A DNA stretch of 64,000 nucleotides, taken from the NCBI GenBank assembly GCA_964017185.1, contig OZ024876.1, positions 30,777,778 through 30,841,777 on the forward strand. Direction: 5' to 3'. Shown piece after piece: positions 21,239 to 32,880 of this stretch. Under the pieces are notes generated by a model. The model had not been told where the DNA came from and searched no databases. It was given only the letters and a program-made list of their open reading frames with translations. This stretch comes from Rugalucina vietnamica (taxonomy: Eukaryota; Mollusca; Bivalvia; Lucinida; Lucinidae). Positions within the stretch are counted from its first letter, which is position 1, and each line of letters opens with the position of its first letter. A program made the position numbers and the translations under genes.

Positions 21239-21595
21239 AGTAACTTGACTTTTCTAACGAGGTTGGATTTGGAGTTGGAATTGGACTTGGACTTCGTAAT
21301 ATATGCGAGGGTTGTTTCAAAGCAGCCAAGGTAAATAAGCATAAAAGTAAAACTGTTCACATGGTGTTGTATATTAATGAAACAACGTAAACGATACCAT
21401 TCAGCCAAACAATGATAGTCATGTTATTTATTGGACTTGTTTACGGCGTTGTACTAGACAGGCGCATATTTTGAGAACCCTTGGATGAAAGCGTCTCGAA
21501 TGACGCCACTTCGAGGTCACTGCAGAGTACGTCCTCAACTTTCCAATAGCATGCTCTACGCAAACTCTATTATTTATCAGTCTATTAAGCACGCT
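21239..21595 (-). pseudogene. Harbinger-like transposase 3' end, inverted second copy
   Basis: On minus it encodes the same C-terminal residues as 23320-23480 (VEHAIG..., AYSAV, RRFHPR region) in broken form, and then the same TCCAAG/TCCAAT hexamer run. It forms the left arm of a 2.4 kb inverted structure. Confidence 0.65.
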
Positions 21596-21676
21596 TAGGG
21601 ATGTTCCTTACTACATAGTGTGGTTCTAACCGACAGTGCGCTACAGGTTCTGGACGAACCATTTTAAAATGCAGAC

Positions 21677-21678
<2 letters not shown>

Positions 21679-21716
<38 letters not shown>
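21679..21716 (+). repeat. Poly-T tract
   Basis: An uninterrupted run of about 38 T, probably the complemented tail of a retroposed or slipped sequence. Confidence 0.9.
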
Positions 21717-21719
<3 letters not shown>

Positions 21720-22938
21720 TATGCACTCTTTTTGGGGATTTTCAACATACCCACAACTGCAAATACCATAGTTGTTTGTCTTTTTAGATTTGTTCAGACT
21801 ACTTATTTAAACATATTGAATGCGATAATAAGATGATCTAGACAGTTTTCACTTAGCTAATACAAGTTTTGTTCACAAAATTGTATTTCGTCACTACAAA
21901 GCCCTCATATAAATCCTTATTTTTGCTTTCAATTCCAATTTTTTGTTGTTTTTATGACTTGACACGATTTTACATAGTATTTTATACCATACAGTCGAAA
22001 AATGTCTCCGAATATCAACGGATCACTCTAAACCAACCCGTTTCTAAAACGTACCTGTAGCTATAGCTTTCAGTTTTCATTGTAACTGGAGACGGACTAA
22101 ATATTTTTTGTCGTCCAGAACCATCCTATGTAGTAACTAAGCGTGTTAAGGTGGCGGCGGCACAAGGCTGATCACACATGAGCGTCGATGCTTATTGTAA
22201 TCGTCTACATCTCTGGAAGCCTGTACAATCGCAGAGCGATTCATTTTGTCATAAGAATAGACAGAATCAATGTGGTGACACAATCTAACAGAAATACATG
22301 CCGTTTTTCCTTGACCAAAAGTTTGAGGGTCATAATGGCCTCTCCCATGTATACAAAGAACAACCTTCTTTTACAAGTGGGGTCATTTAGGAAATATGGG
22401 GGTCATTTTTATTAAAAGCTAGATTTTGTTTAAATTTGGATGATTGGTTTCAGAGGCATCAAGTCCATGGGGCCATTTATATTGGCTTGGGTACATACTG
22501 TATTTGAAGTAACATTGTAGAGGACCATTAGTTGATGCTTCATTCAAAACATTGAAGCACCAGGCATGCTGATTTCAGAAACAATGACTTTTTAATAGTT
22601 GTTCCTATATAATATAGTAGAGATACAATACACGAATCATCCGTGCGTTAGTACAATGACCCACACTAGCGATTGTAAAATACCACATGCGCAAACATGT
22701 AGCTTACAAAATGAATATAACCAATTAGTAATATTTGCCTTATTTAACCCATTTATGAATAGCATTTCTTTAAAGGACAAAGGCAAACAGCGTGTCGCCG
22801 CTTGATGCAATCATCCACATTTAAACAAAATCTAGATTTTCAAAATTTCGTCAACAAACAAAAGCTTTTTTCTGCTGTTAATGGACTTGATTTAATGAAT
22901 ATTTAGACGACTTCACTTATTAAACCAGGCATAAATTT
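21717..22938. other. Interior of the inverted transposase structure, no intact gene
   Basis: TCGTCCAGAACCATCC then ATGTAGTAACTAAGCGTG at 22112-22148 echo, inverted, 21595-21650. AAATCTAGATTTTGTTTAAA near 22420 is mirrored near 22820. So smaller inverted pairs sit between the two arms, but no coding exon is recognised. Confidence 0.5.
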
Positions 22939-23483
22939 ATGGAACACTATTTGACATGGCCAACCGAAGATGAGTGGCTGTTAAAATGCGGTGATTTGGA
23001 GGGTCTATACCCTGCGGTGGGTGCCATCGACGGTACTTCACACCAGATTTTCGAGCCGATGACGGATCCCCAACAGCTCTTTCACTCCGGCACATCTGTT
23101 TTATATCCTCTAGATTTCCTGGGCGTCTAACTTGTGACGATTCCCAATAATTCAACTTGATGGCACAGATAGGTGGAGATCAACTTCCGTTTCCGGACCA
23201 GTGCATTCTGCTTGCAGATAAGATAGGCCCCAACAGATACCCGCTCATGACTCCATACACGACTCAACAAATAGCAAGACGGCAAGACATCGTAGAACAT
23301 CGAAAATGTCGCAAACTTAATAGACCTATAAATAGTGCTAGAGTTTGCGTAGAGCATGCTATTGGAAAGTTGAGGGCGTACTCTGCAGTCAGCTCGAAGT
23401 GGCGTCATTCGAGACGCTTTCATCCCCGAGTTCTCAAAACATGCGCCTGTCTAGTACAACGCCGTAAACAAGGAGTCCAATAA
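22939..23483 (+). pseudogene. Harbinger-type (DDE_4) transposase fragment
   Basis: Two frames: first PAVGAIDGTSHQIFEPMTDP with LFHSG (about 23010-23095), the catalytic-Asp neighbourhood of DDE_4/HARBI1-like transposases; then from 23157 GGDQLPFPDQCILLADKIGP, NRYPLMTPYTTQQIARRQD, ARVCVEHAIGKLRAYSAV and RRFHPRVLKTCACLVQRRKQ, which contains the last catalytic Glu (VEHAIG). The middle of the domain, between the HSG and the GFLG-like part, is deleted, with a stop near 23128. The product would be a cut-and-paste transposase; this copy cannot make one. Confidence 0.8.
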
Positions 23484-23676
23484 ATAACTATCACTGTTTG
23501 GCTGAATGTTATCGTTCACTCGTTGTTTTATTAAAATACAACACCCTGAGTGCAGTTTTGCTTTTATGCTTATTTACCTTGATTGTTTTGAAACAACCCT
23601 CGCATATATTACGAAGTCCAAGTCCAAGTCCAATTCCAACTCCAAATCCAACTCCGTTAGAAAGGTCAATTACTTA
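23320..23676 (+). repeat. Right arm of the inverted transposase structure
   Basis: Mirrors 21239-21595 and includes transposase C-terminus, 3' flank and a TCCAAG hexamer run (23620-23655). Arms of this size with coding ends suggest two copies joined tail to tail rather than true terminal repeats. Confidence 0.7.
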
Positions 23677-24029
23677 GAAAACAGATAACAGGCTACACAT
23701 ATCTGTGGTGTAGTTTTCGTTTATGAAAGAAAGTGAATGTTTTTGATTTATAATCGCAACAAGCGAGTCATTCAGTTTTATAACGGTAAATCTGTAGATC
23801 ATAATAGAATTATGCAATAATGTGAATACGCAAACAAGCTGTAATTAATTTGTATTTTGGCAGAATATAACTGCATAAATAAATATTATTCCATTCCTGT
23901 TACTGATTTAATCCTTTTCAGACTTAATTTCTATCAGGTGAGCGATTGTTGCCATTTTGGTTCTCATTTCTTTCATTTTTAGGACAGATATTCAGTAAAT
24001 TTAATTAACTAACTGAAAAAAATATGGGG
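23677..24029. other. No supportable gene
   Basis: AT-rich, no recognisable element. Confidence 0.5.
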
Positions 24030-24380
24030 AAGAATGATAATCTGCTATAAATTATAAGTATTTGATTCTATAGAGAGAATACAAAATTGTTACGTACATT
24101 ACCATGCCATTACATTAAGTGTATGTTTACCGTTATCATGAAGCATGGTCTGTAGTTGATTTCTGTGTGCGTTTAATACATATAACAAATTTAATTTCCA
24201 AATTGAAATAACTGAGATAAGATCGAGAAAAATGATAATCTGCAATTAATCATAAGTATATGATTCTATAGTGAAAATACAAAATTGTTACGTACGTTAC
24301 CATGACATTATGTAAAATATGTTACCATTATCATGAAGCATGGTCTGTAGTTGATTTTTCGTACGCTTTTAATATCTATG
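24030..24380 (+). repeat. Direct duplication, period about 196 bp
   Basis: GATAATCTGC, AATACAAAATTGTTACGTAC and TATCATGAAGCATGGTCTGT occur in the same order at 24036-24195 and at 24232-24380, with the Penelope-like 3' end immediately after. Confidence 0.8.
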
Positions 24381-24383
24381 GAA

Positions 24384-26430
24384 AGGTACAAGTAGGCAAA
24401 GATCAGGAAAAGGCGCAATCAGAAAAAGATTCCCACTCCAAAAACCGAGGTGGGAAAAAACCAAACTAACAATCAGGTACTTATACCATGAAACATATCG
24501 TAAGCCGAATGAGCAGCTATTTTCCCAATAGGTGGCCACTCAGTTACCTTAACTTAACTAAAAATATGAAAACATACATAAGGCGCCAACAGCACAAAAA
24601 AATTTAAACACCAAGACATAAAACAAAAAGAACCACTACAGAAGTATCGACTTGGAACGATCAGTAACACAAAGTTACTGGCGGGCTTAAACCGGTTTTA
24701 CAGGTACCTAACCTCACCCTCAGCTTCTGCAGTGGTTCACAACATTTAGTTAGTTCTTCGGTCCTCGTGGTGAATCTCTAACTAGTCAATGAATCATCAA
24801 GAACAAACAAATAAATCATGATAAACGTTTATCATGATGAATCAAAAACCAGGACTCACAGATTGAGTAAGCTGCCCGACGATGGAGATCCCTGGGCGCC
24901 GAATAACCTACTAACTCCGGAGCAAAAGAAAAACACCAGTTGGACCCCGGTGGGCCAAGCAACAGACAAGAAGCTCCGGCCCCAACCAACTAAAATGAAT
25001 AGCTTTAAGTCGGGGCCATCATAGAGTCTGACGCCCGACCCACCGGCGTGCAATTAAAGAAGGTAGCATAGTTATCAACCATGATTGGGTTAAAAACTAA
25101 GCATGCAGACTGTCGCATAACATTCAAGTTATAACCTATACGTCTGTAACGTGATATGATTTTTCCGAACTGAAGAGAAAAATCAATTATTCCTTTAAGT
25201 TTCTTTAATTTGTAAACCAAGTCACCATAAAATTCAGGTTCCGAAAGGCCCTCACTTAAAAGTGTCTTTAACCCAACATTATATTTGGAAATCAATTCAT
25301 AGTGTCTACGATAAAATTTAGAAAAGGTTTTTCGAAGTTTATGATACCGATAGCCCTGTTGGAGAAGTTTTGCCGTTAAACATTTATTTCGAGCGTTGAA
25401 GTCTGTAACATGATTGCAGACTCTAGCAAACCTAATAAGTTGCGAAATGTATACACCATAAGAAGCACGACGAGGAACGTCACCATCCAAAAAAGGAAAA
25501 TTTACTATATCAAAATCAAAGTCATCGCGCTTATCATAAATTTTAGAAGAAACAAATCCATTTGCAACAGAAAGATGTAGATCTAAAAAGGGGGCTTCGG
25601 TATCTGAGATATTAGCTTTGTTCAACTGAAGTTCAGGTGGATAAATTTGATTGACCATACCTTCAAAATAAGGGTTGTCAATGTTCAAAAGGTCATCGAG
25701 GTACCTAGAAGTGGAATTAAAAGCCTCGATAACATCAGCTTGATTATCATGGTTAAGAGAATCCATGAAATCTCTTTCGTAGCAGTATAAAAATAAATCA
25801 GCTACGAGAGGTGCGCAATTTGTACCCATCGGAATTCCAACAATTTGTCTGTATAACTTGGTCCCAAATCTAATATAAATATTATCAAGGAGATAGGATA
25901 AGGCGTCGCACACATTCTTACATGACCAAAGGGTATACCGACTTTGGTCAGAGGAAGTGAAAAAAGCCTTTCTGTCATTACATGCCAAATAAAGTGAACC
26001 ATAGTTTTTTAATGCCCTTTTGAAGGTCCACTCTATCAAATCCAGAAGTTTTTCTTTAATTAGATTATGTGGTAATGTTGTATACAGAGTAGAAAAATCA
26101 TATGTGGACAAGCTTGTCGCACGGAACCCTCTACACTTCAATTTACTGAGCACCTCACCAGAATTTTTTATTGACCAAAACCAATTTTTATTTGAAGTTT
26201 CATACACTGTCTCACAGTATCTTATAACATGAGATTTGATAGCAGTAAGACAAGAAGTTAATAATTTAGAAAGTTCAGTGGTAGTACAAGAGCTAGAATT
26301 TGCAATAAATCTAGCTTTGTATGGTCTTTTGTGAAGCTTAGGTAACCAATACATCGTAGGAAGTTTGTCTTGGCCTTCATTGACACAAACAGAAAACTTA
26401 ACAGGTAAATCGTTTAAGTGGGCATTTAAG
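24384..26430 (-). mobile_element. Penelope-like retroelement, 5'-truncated
   Basis: The element comprises the reverse-transcriptase reading frame (see 25005-26421) followed by a 0.6 kb 3' region ending GTACAAGTAGGC at 24384. The 5' break lies near 26430. Tails nearly identical to this one occur at 2396-3945, and older ones at 9960, 21146, 49080 and 53431, so the family has been active repeatedly. Confidence 0.85.
25005..26421 (-). CDS. Penelope-like reverse transcriptase (partial, N-terminus missing)
   Basis: A single open frame of about 470 residues, open at the truncated 5' side (upstream of the first Met it reads NDLPVKFSVCVNEGQDKLPT). Motifs in order: YWLPKLHKRPYKARFIANSS (RT motif 2 region typical of Penelope-like elements), STYDFSTLYTTLPH with the first catalytic Asp, GIPMGTNCAPLVADLFL, SRYLDDLLNIDNPYF with the catalytic YLDD, and FLDLHLSV. 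After the thumb region the frame ends at SMMAPT, with no GIY-YIG endonuclease downstream. Penelope-like elements classically carry a C-terminal GIY-YIG; Naiad-type members have it N-terminal. The missing N-terminus prevents a decision. The frame has no internal stop, so this insertion is young. Confidence 0.85.
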
Positions 26431-27370
26431 TGGAAGTTTTATTTCGAAAATTGGGATGTTGTTTAGGAAAGGAAGTGTCTTTGTTCTGTTTCTGCTGGGA
26501 CATGGTTATTTATGGGCATAATATCTAAATGGGGGTAGGGGAAGACAATCATCATCTGTGGAGTGATGGAAGGTCACAGAGACCTCTACTATATGTCATT
26601 TTAAAGGACAATGACTGTAGATAACTATAATATAAATTGTATTTTGATATTTGGTCTAAGCTATATTCTATAAGAAACGAAACACAGTGGATATGCCAAG
26701 TTACACGGGTTATTTACGTTACTTCTATTGTACCAGTAGTCATGATATCTAAATATTATTGAATTTGGTCCTGTTAGATTAGGGAACATCTCTGCTACAT
26801 ATCTAAAGGTAAAGTTCTTGTCAAATATTTGCTTTATGTCATAAATTTTGGTGATTCCCTTGGCAGCTTGAATTTAAAAATCATACATCTGTAATGTACG
26901 TAACACGCTCTAGCACGATAAAGCCCCAGCAGTCAGAGTGCTAACAAGTGGCATTTAGTAGCTTAGGGTACTGGCTTTCAGAAAATATATGTCTACAAAA
27001 ATCCCCGGCATGGTGCACCTCTGCCATATACTATGTGGTAGCCTACTTAATATAGATTAATAAGATTACCCATTGAATTAACAAGATTTTCTCCGCTGAA
27101 TTACATTTGACTTTTTAAAGACTTTTCAAGATTAAGTCGGTGTACGGAGGTCCCATACCAGTAATGGCAATACTGTAAATTTTTACGCGCCTAATTACTG
27201 CTATTTCGCTAGCAGAAACAGTCAACCACCATTGCATCGTCGCCCCGGTATCATGTTGTTCAGATATCATATTGTTGTTTTTGCTGTTGTTATATGCATT
27301 TTCTGCCGGGCTACATTGTCATAATTCACACTGCACTATATATATTTATTTAATACTATACAGTAATTTT
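26431..27370. other. Intergenic stretch with one repeat piece
   Basis: Only 26880-27020 is recognisable (complement of 18580-18740). The rest shows no gene. Confidence 0.55.
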
Positions 27371-27399
27371 TTACGTCTACACCGGACCTCCTTACTACG

Positions 27400-27775
27400 T
27401 CCTAAAAATTAAGGACGCAGTAAGGACGTGGTGCGATCTTGTAGGACGTTGGAGGGAAGTAGTAAGGACGTAGCGAGGTCTTGATGGAAGTGAAGGTCTC
27501 GGTCAAATTATGAACATGCTCAAAAGACGGGGTGGAATTAAACGCAGTAAGGACGTAGTAAGGACGTGGTAAGGACGTAGTAACAATTTGTAGGACGTAG
27601 TTAGAACGTAGTGCAAACGCAGTAAGGTCTTCATGGACGTGGTATACGAACCTGTTGCAGACCATCAAGACCTCACTACGTTTTCACTACGTCCGCGCTG
27701 CGTCCATCAGGTTCTTGATAAGACCCTACCACGCTTCTCGTCCGTCTATACCACGTCCTAGAAGACTTCACTGCG
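27400..27775. repeat. Subterminal GGACGTAGTAAGGACGT cluster, left
   Basis: Repeated AAGGACGTAGT/GTGGT words in irregular spacing, switching orientation (CACTACGTCC) near 27675. Confidence 0.8.
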
Positions 27776-27777
27776 TT

Positions 27778-30017
27778 TTAGCTCACCTGAGCCGTTAGGC
27801 TCACAAGGTGAGCATATAGGATGGCCATGATCCGGCGTCCGTCCGTCCGTCCGTCCGTCGTCCGTCCGTCCGCCCACAATTTCAAAGATCTTCTTCTCTG
27901 AAACCGCTTGGCCAATTTAATATGAAACATCTATAGGAAGGGGGAACCAATGTGTATATAAGAAATCCAGGTCACATGACCAAGATGGCCGCCATGTCCA
28001 TATATGGTAAAAACCCTTCAAAAATCTTCTCCGCTCCAGAACCGGTGGCCTGATTTCAATGAAACTTGGCATGAAGCATCGATGGCTCAAGCACTACAAT
28101 GTCATTATGTGTATATAAATCATGACCCTGTGATGACCTTGACCTATTTTACGGCAAGGTCAACATAGGTCGCCAATGCATTTGAATGGGGAAAACTTTT
28201 GAAATGTCATTTAAAGTGAATGTCTTGCAGGAAATGGGCAGTAGGACTGAATACTCTGAAAAAAAATCATTGGACCCCAGGGGCTCATATGCCTCCACCC
28301 CGGGGCAATGTATATTACCATAATATTCAAACATCATCTATGAAACCGCTTGGCCAATCAAAGCCAAATTTTATGTGAAGCATCAATAGGAAGGGGTAAT
28401 CAATGTGTATATAAATAATCAAGGTCACATGACCAAGATGGCCGCAATGCTCATATATAGGTCATATATGGTAAAAATCCTTCAAAAATCTTCTCCGAAG
28501 CTGGTGGACCGATTTCAAAGAAACTTGGCATGAAGCATTGATGGCTCAAGTACTACAATGTATATATAAATCATGACCCTGTGGTGACCTTGACCTATTG
28601 TACGACAAGGTCAACATAATGTCGCCAATGCATTGGAATGGGGAAAACTTTTAAAAAGTCATTTGAGGTGAAAATCTTGCAGGATATGGGTAGTAGGACT
28701 AAATATTAATGATTCTGAAAAAAAATTGGACCTAAGGGCTCATATGCCCACACTCCGGCCAGAAAAAAAAATTGGACCTAAGGGCTCATATGCCCACAGC
28801 CCGGGGCAATATATAGAGGATATTCAAGTTTTTGGAGTGAATATGAGTTTTATTTCATTGAGTGAAGTGAAAATTTTTTATATTTCATGAGTGCCGAAGG
28901 CACGAATGAAATATATAATTTTTCACTTCACGAGATGAAATAAAACTCATATTCACGACAAAAACTTGAATTTTCTTTTTATTATATTGCATGTAGTCAT
29001 TGTAACGTTGCGCGCTAAAGCATAGATTATAAAATTTAGTTATGTATAAATTAGAAATAAAACGGTGGAATCGTAATTTGCGTATTCCCAAATCTCATAT
29101 TTTCACATGTGAAAATATAACTTTTTTATATTTTCACATGTGAAAATATAACTTTTTCAAATATTGGTGATATTTAATACATATTTCTCTATATTTCATC
29201 ACTTGCCATATAATGAACATGTTTATCATATGACGCCGCTGTTTTCCAGTGGATAACGTCATGTCATAAAAATCGTATGACCACACGGCGTGTAATAACA
29301 CTTTTGCGGGAATACGTAACGTCATTGACGACGTCCGTAACAACAATGTAAATTTTCATTGGAAATATGTCCACTTTAAGAGCGATAAAAACCTATTTTA
29401 GAAGTCATATGATAAAACGAATCTTACACGAGTGGTCATTTCATACGAAATTTATTAAACGAGCCTCGTGGAAGATGCTCTATATATTACCATAATATTC
29501 AAACATCTTCTCCTCTGAAACCACTTGGCCAATTGAAGCCAAATTTTATGTGAAGCATCTATAAGATGGGGGAACCAATATGTATATTAACAATCTAGGT
29601 CACATGACCAAGATGGCCGCCATGCCCATATATGGTAAAAACTCTTCAAATATCTTCTTCTCTGAAACCAATAGACTGATTTCAATGAAACCTGGCGTGA
29701 AGCATCCATGGCTAAAGTACTACAATGTATACATAAATCATGACCCTGTGATGACCTTGACCAAGTTTATGGCAAGGTCAACATGGGTTGCCCATGCATT
29801 TGAATGGGAAAAGCTGTTAAAATGTCATTTGAAGGAAAAAGCCAGCAAGAAATTGGCAAATGGACAGAATATTGATTATTCAAAAAAAAAAAAACGAAAA
29901 CGGCCCAAGGGCTTCATCTGCCCCTGCACTGGGGTTAAATACCATAATATTCAAACATGTTTATTGGTATATGCAGCAGACTCAGGTGAGCGTTTACAGG
30001 ACCATTGGTCCTCTGGT
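27778..30017 (+). mobile_element. HBR dispersed repeat, full-length copy with nested MITE
   Basis: It runs from TTTTAGCTCACCTGAGCC, with its hairpin and (GTCC)n stretch, to GGACCATTGGTCCTCT. It contains four internal modules of roughly 450 bp, each with GTCACATGACCAAGATGG and TGTGATGACCTTGACC. A foldback MITE interrupts it at 28805-29482. Confidence 0.85.
28805..29482. mobile_element. Foldback MITE with ATATATAGAGGATAT ends
   Basis: It sits in the HBR phrase CCCGGGGCAATATATTACCA, splitting it. The left part is a palindrome (ATGAGTTTTATTTC... around GCCGAAGGCAC). The right part, from about 29180, is shared with 31180-31480 and ends GATGCTCTATATATT, the inverse of the left tip. Confidence 0.7.
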
Positions 30018-30338
30018 TATCACGTCCTTGCGGTTCCCAACACGTCCTCTGTAGGTTCTAACCACGTTCTCGCCAGGTTCTTTTAACGTCCTCCCCGTTT
30101 TATTAATTTTGTTTTAACTGACTCTTTCCCTCAAGCAATAGCTTGCGCGTCAATTATTTTGAAACGTTATATGATTAGCAAATAAAAATCAGTTGAGTTC
30201 AAATAAAAAAAAAAACACAATCAAACCGAGAAATGCTCTTGCAATTCGCTCTCCTTCAATAACACCAAAACTTACTCGGTGCACTCTCGGTATAGGATGA
30301 GATCTTGCTGGGTGCGCCCATAGCTATGAGCTATGAAA

Positions 30339-30340
<2 letters not shown>

Positions 30341-30386
<46 letters not shown>
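30341..30386 (+). repeat. (GAT)n microsatellite
   Basis: Fifteen uninterrupted GAT triplets. Confidence 0.95.
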
Positions 30387-30388
<2 letters not shown>

Positions 30389-30469
30389 GGTTTCACTATG
30401 GGCATTACAGCAGATTATCAGCAGCGTTGAGGATTGAGTTTCAGTACTCGTTCTTCAACTTCGTGAAGA

Positions 30470-30680
30470 CGTTGTAAGGACGTAGTGTAAAGGGGATGAG
30501 CTTGGTGAGCGAGTAGTGAGGACCTAGTGGAAACGTGAAGGACGTAGTAAGGACGTGTTGCGGACGTAGTAAGGACGTGGTAGGGACGTAGTAAGGACGT
30601 AGTGTGAACTTACAAACCAGAAATTGTTTCATTTTGACCCCGTCCTCGTCACGTTCTTGAATTGTTAGGACGTGGTGAGA
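30470..30680. repeat. Subterminal GGACGTAGTAAGGACGT cluster, right
   Basis: Mirrors the left cluster. GACGTAGTAAGGACGT recurs at least four times. Confidence 0.8.
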
Positions 30681-30709
30681 ACGTGGCCCAGTGTAGACGT
30701 AACATAAGA

Positions 30710-31075
30710 TATTTTCACTAGTGATGGATGTCAGCCGATATTTGCACTGTAGATTTTGGACAACTTTTGAATTTCCATTTACTTGACGTCATTTAATGTG
30801 CCTCACTTCAGAAATTCAAATGCATATAACACCCTTAATAATTAGTATGAACGAACACATGAAGTGTGGGTAGTCATTTTCTAAGTTAGGACGTAACCGT
30901 AAATTTGTACCAAAATGATTTTGTGCTTGCATTTTCACCGTCTGCTTCTTCAATGGGACATTGTCCATGTATTGTATAATAAACAAAAAGAAAATTTAAT
31001 CTCATTTCAGTAAAAAACAAAATGCATTTAATCTTTTTGTTGAAAGCATCGAAGTTTCGATATTTTCAATACACT
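30710..31075 (+). mobile_element. Dispersed repeat, partial copy (family of 38520-39112)
   Basis: TTCCATTTACTTGACGTCAT, GTGCCTCACTTCAGAAATTC and TGCATTTTCACCG occur in the same order at 38700 and 43830. Confidence 0.7.
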
Positions 31076-31179
31076 CAATGAAATATATTTGATATTCCCT
31101 AAAACAGTTAATTTTCCTCTATGCATTTCGCATGATAAAATGATTATTATACACCCCGATGTGATTTTTTTTCAGAATT

Positions 31180-31485
31180 AATCATATCATTTATCATATG
31201 ATGTCGCTGTTTTCCAGTGGATAACGTCATGTCATAAAAATCGTATGACCACACGTGTAAAACACTTTTGCGGGAATACGTAACGTCATTGACGACGTCC
31301 GTAACAACAATGTAAATTTTCATGGAAAATATGTCCACTTCGAAGGAGATAAAATCCTATTTTAAAAGTCATATGATAAAACGAATCTTACACTCGTGGT
31401 CATTTCATATGAAATTTATTAAACTCGCCAAAGGCTCGTTTTATAAATTTCATATGAAATGACCACGAGTGTAAGATCCTCTATA
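31180..31485 (+). mobile_element. Foldback MITE right part
   Basis: Nearly identical to 29195-29475 (TTTTCCAGTGGATAACGTCA, AATACGTAACGTCATTGACG). It ends in a palindrome, GGTCATTTCATATGAAATTT and its complement around GCCAAAGGC, and ATCCTCTATATATT. Confidence 0.75.
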
Positions 31486-31525
31486 TATTCTACATATAAA
31501 TATATTGAGTTAAATTTCGTTTCAG

Positions 31526-31556
31526 TGCGGCGAAATTTCAGAGGAGGTGCCGCAAG
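31526..31556 (+). CDS. Calmodulin-like EF-hand protein, exon with CGEISEEVPQ
   Basis: AG before TGCGGC and GT after CGCAAG bracket 31 nt that read CGEISEEVPQ and end one base into a codon. That codon is completed as Gly by the first two bases of the next exon, giving SEEVPQGIRDAFDLLD, the usual run into the first EF-hand (compare SEEQ...FKEAFxLFD in calmodulin). The exon with the start codon must lie upstream and was not found. Exon calling here is by splice signal, phase and family likeness only. Confidence 0.65.
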
Positions 31557-32626
31557 GTAAATATGCATTTTCCCATTTGAGTTTCCTGATACCTTGTAGG
31601 CAAAATATACTTAACAAGATTGCTAACGCACCCGATACGATTTTGTTAAATATTTTTTAAAAATAACGGCGACTGCCATTTTTTCGGTCACTGATATATT
31701 AATTGCCATTTTTGCCAAGTTGTAGATCAAACATTAATTTTGTTATGTGAATCGCCTGCATAAAATACACTTTGCTGCCAGCCGGCTTGGATTTTAGTGG
31801 GCATGGCTTAACTGCTGGCCCGGTTTTTCTTTTATCTATGAACAGGTAAGTCCAGGTAATAAAACTCTCGCCAGGTGGCAACAAAGCTGCCCCTTAAAAT
31901 TAAGCATTAAAACGAACAACGCTGATTGCGTTTTAAAATATATAAAGTTTTTGCCCGTTGTATGAAAAAAGACAGAACTTTTTTTTCATCACATTTCTAC
32001 TGTATGAAATAAAACTGGACTTAAGACATTGGCCCATCATACTAAAAGTGTGTTTCCTAGTGTCTGATAATGGTTTGTCGCAGATATTTTGCAACTGTTT
32101 AAATGTGGATGAAATATTTTCGTGGTGCAATTGAGCATTTAGTTTGTCGCAAAATGTGCGGCAAAAATTTTGAAAATCGGATGACAAATAATAACAATCT
32201 GGTAAAAAAGCATTTTTGAATTGGAATTTTCTGTACAAAACTCTTATGCAAGGGGGGTAAATATTTCCCGGCAAAAATTAATGTTAAATACTATTTTGTT
32301 ATGATTGTTCAAACCATTTACAAGATTACACAAATGACTTACCTGAGACAAAATCTTCATTATCAGGTAAAACTTTTCGAAATGTATTCATTTCATAATC
32401 CTCGATTACCTCCCTTGTCACTGCAAAATCCCTATTCATTTTGGCCATTGAAACTTATTCTGCTGACCGATTTTCAAAACTTTTGCATGTCGTAATAGGA
32501 AAAACTAAGATCGAGATTTTGACATGGAAATTATTTTTTTATTTTTCTCCACACAATAATTTTCAGCGAAAAAAACATTATCAAAAAAGAGGCAAGGTTT
32601 TAAAGTATAGTTAATTTCTATTGCAG

Positions 32627-32770
32627 GTATCCGAGATGCCTTCGATCTGTTGGACAGCAATAAGGACGGTAAACTCTGCAAAAAAGAACTGGAAACTTTG
32701 TTACGGTCCTATGGGATGCTGATCTCAGACACAGAAATAGACGAACTACTGCGTCCCATCGATATAGATC
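32627..32770 (+). CDS. Calmodulin-like EF-hand protein, exon with EF-hand 1
   Basis: Bracketed by TTTCTATTGCAG and GTAAGTAC. It encodes IRDAFDLLDSNKDGKLCKKE and the following helix up to LLRPIDID. EF-hand 1 has the 12-residue loop D-S-N-K-D-G-K-L-C-K-K-E, with acidic or oxygen ligands at 1, 3, 5 and 12. The exon ends inside the second loop, a usual intron site in calmodulin-type genes. Product: a small cytosolic calcium sensor of about 150 residues with four EF-hands. Its targets are unknown. Confidence 0.85.
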
Positions 32771-32880
32771 GTAAGTACATTGAAATATTGTAAATGATAT
32801 GCAAAATAACGTAGACATAATTTAAATCGTGTTTTCAAGAAAAAAAAAAAATAGAACCGGTTAAAATAAGACGTTTTATA

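Larger units (their letters stand above)
27371..30702. mobile_element. Element with TTACGTCTACAC ends and GGACGTAGT subterminal repeats
   Basis: TTACGTCTACACCGGACC at the left and GGCCCAGTGTAGACGTAA at the right are inverted repeats (16 of 18 match). Next to each end lies a cluster of GTAAGGACGTAGT words. The middle is occupied by a later HBR insertion (27778-30017), so the original element is about 1.1 kb. I could not see a target duplication. Confidence 0.65.

Noticed and set aside
24820-24845. CTGATGA word near the Penelope-like 3' region, suggesting a hammerhead ribozyme
   Set aside because: It lies on the strand opposite to the element's sense, and no matching GAAA and helix pairs were found.
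31933-32274. 113-residue minus frame in an EF-hand gene intron
   Set aside because: No recognisable motif, no splice partner and AT-biased composition; probably chance.
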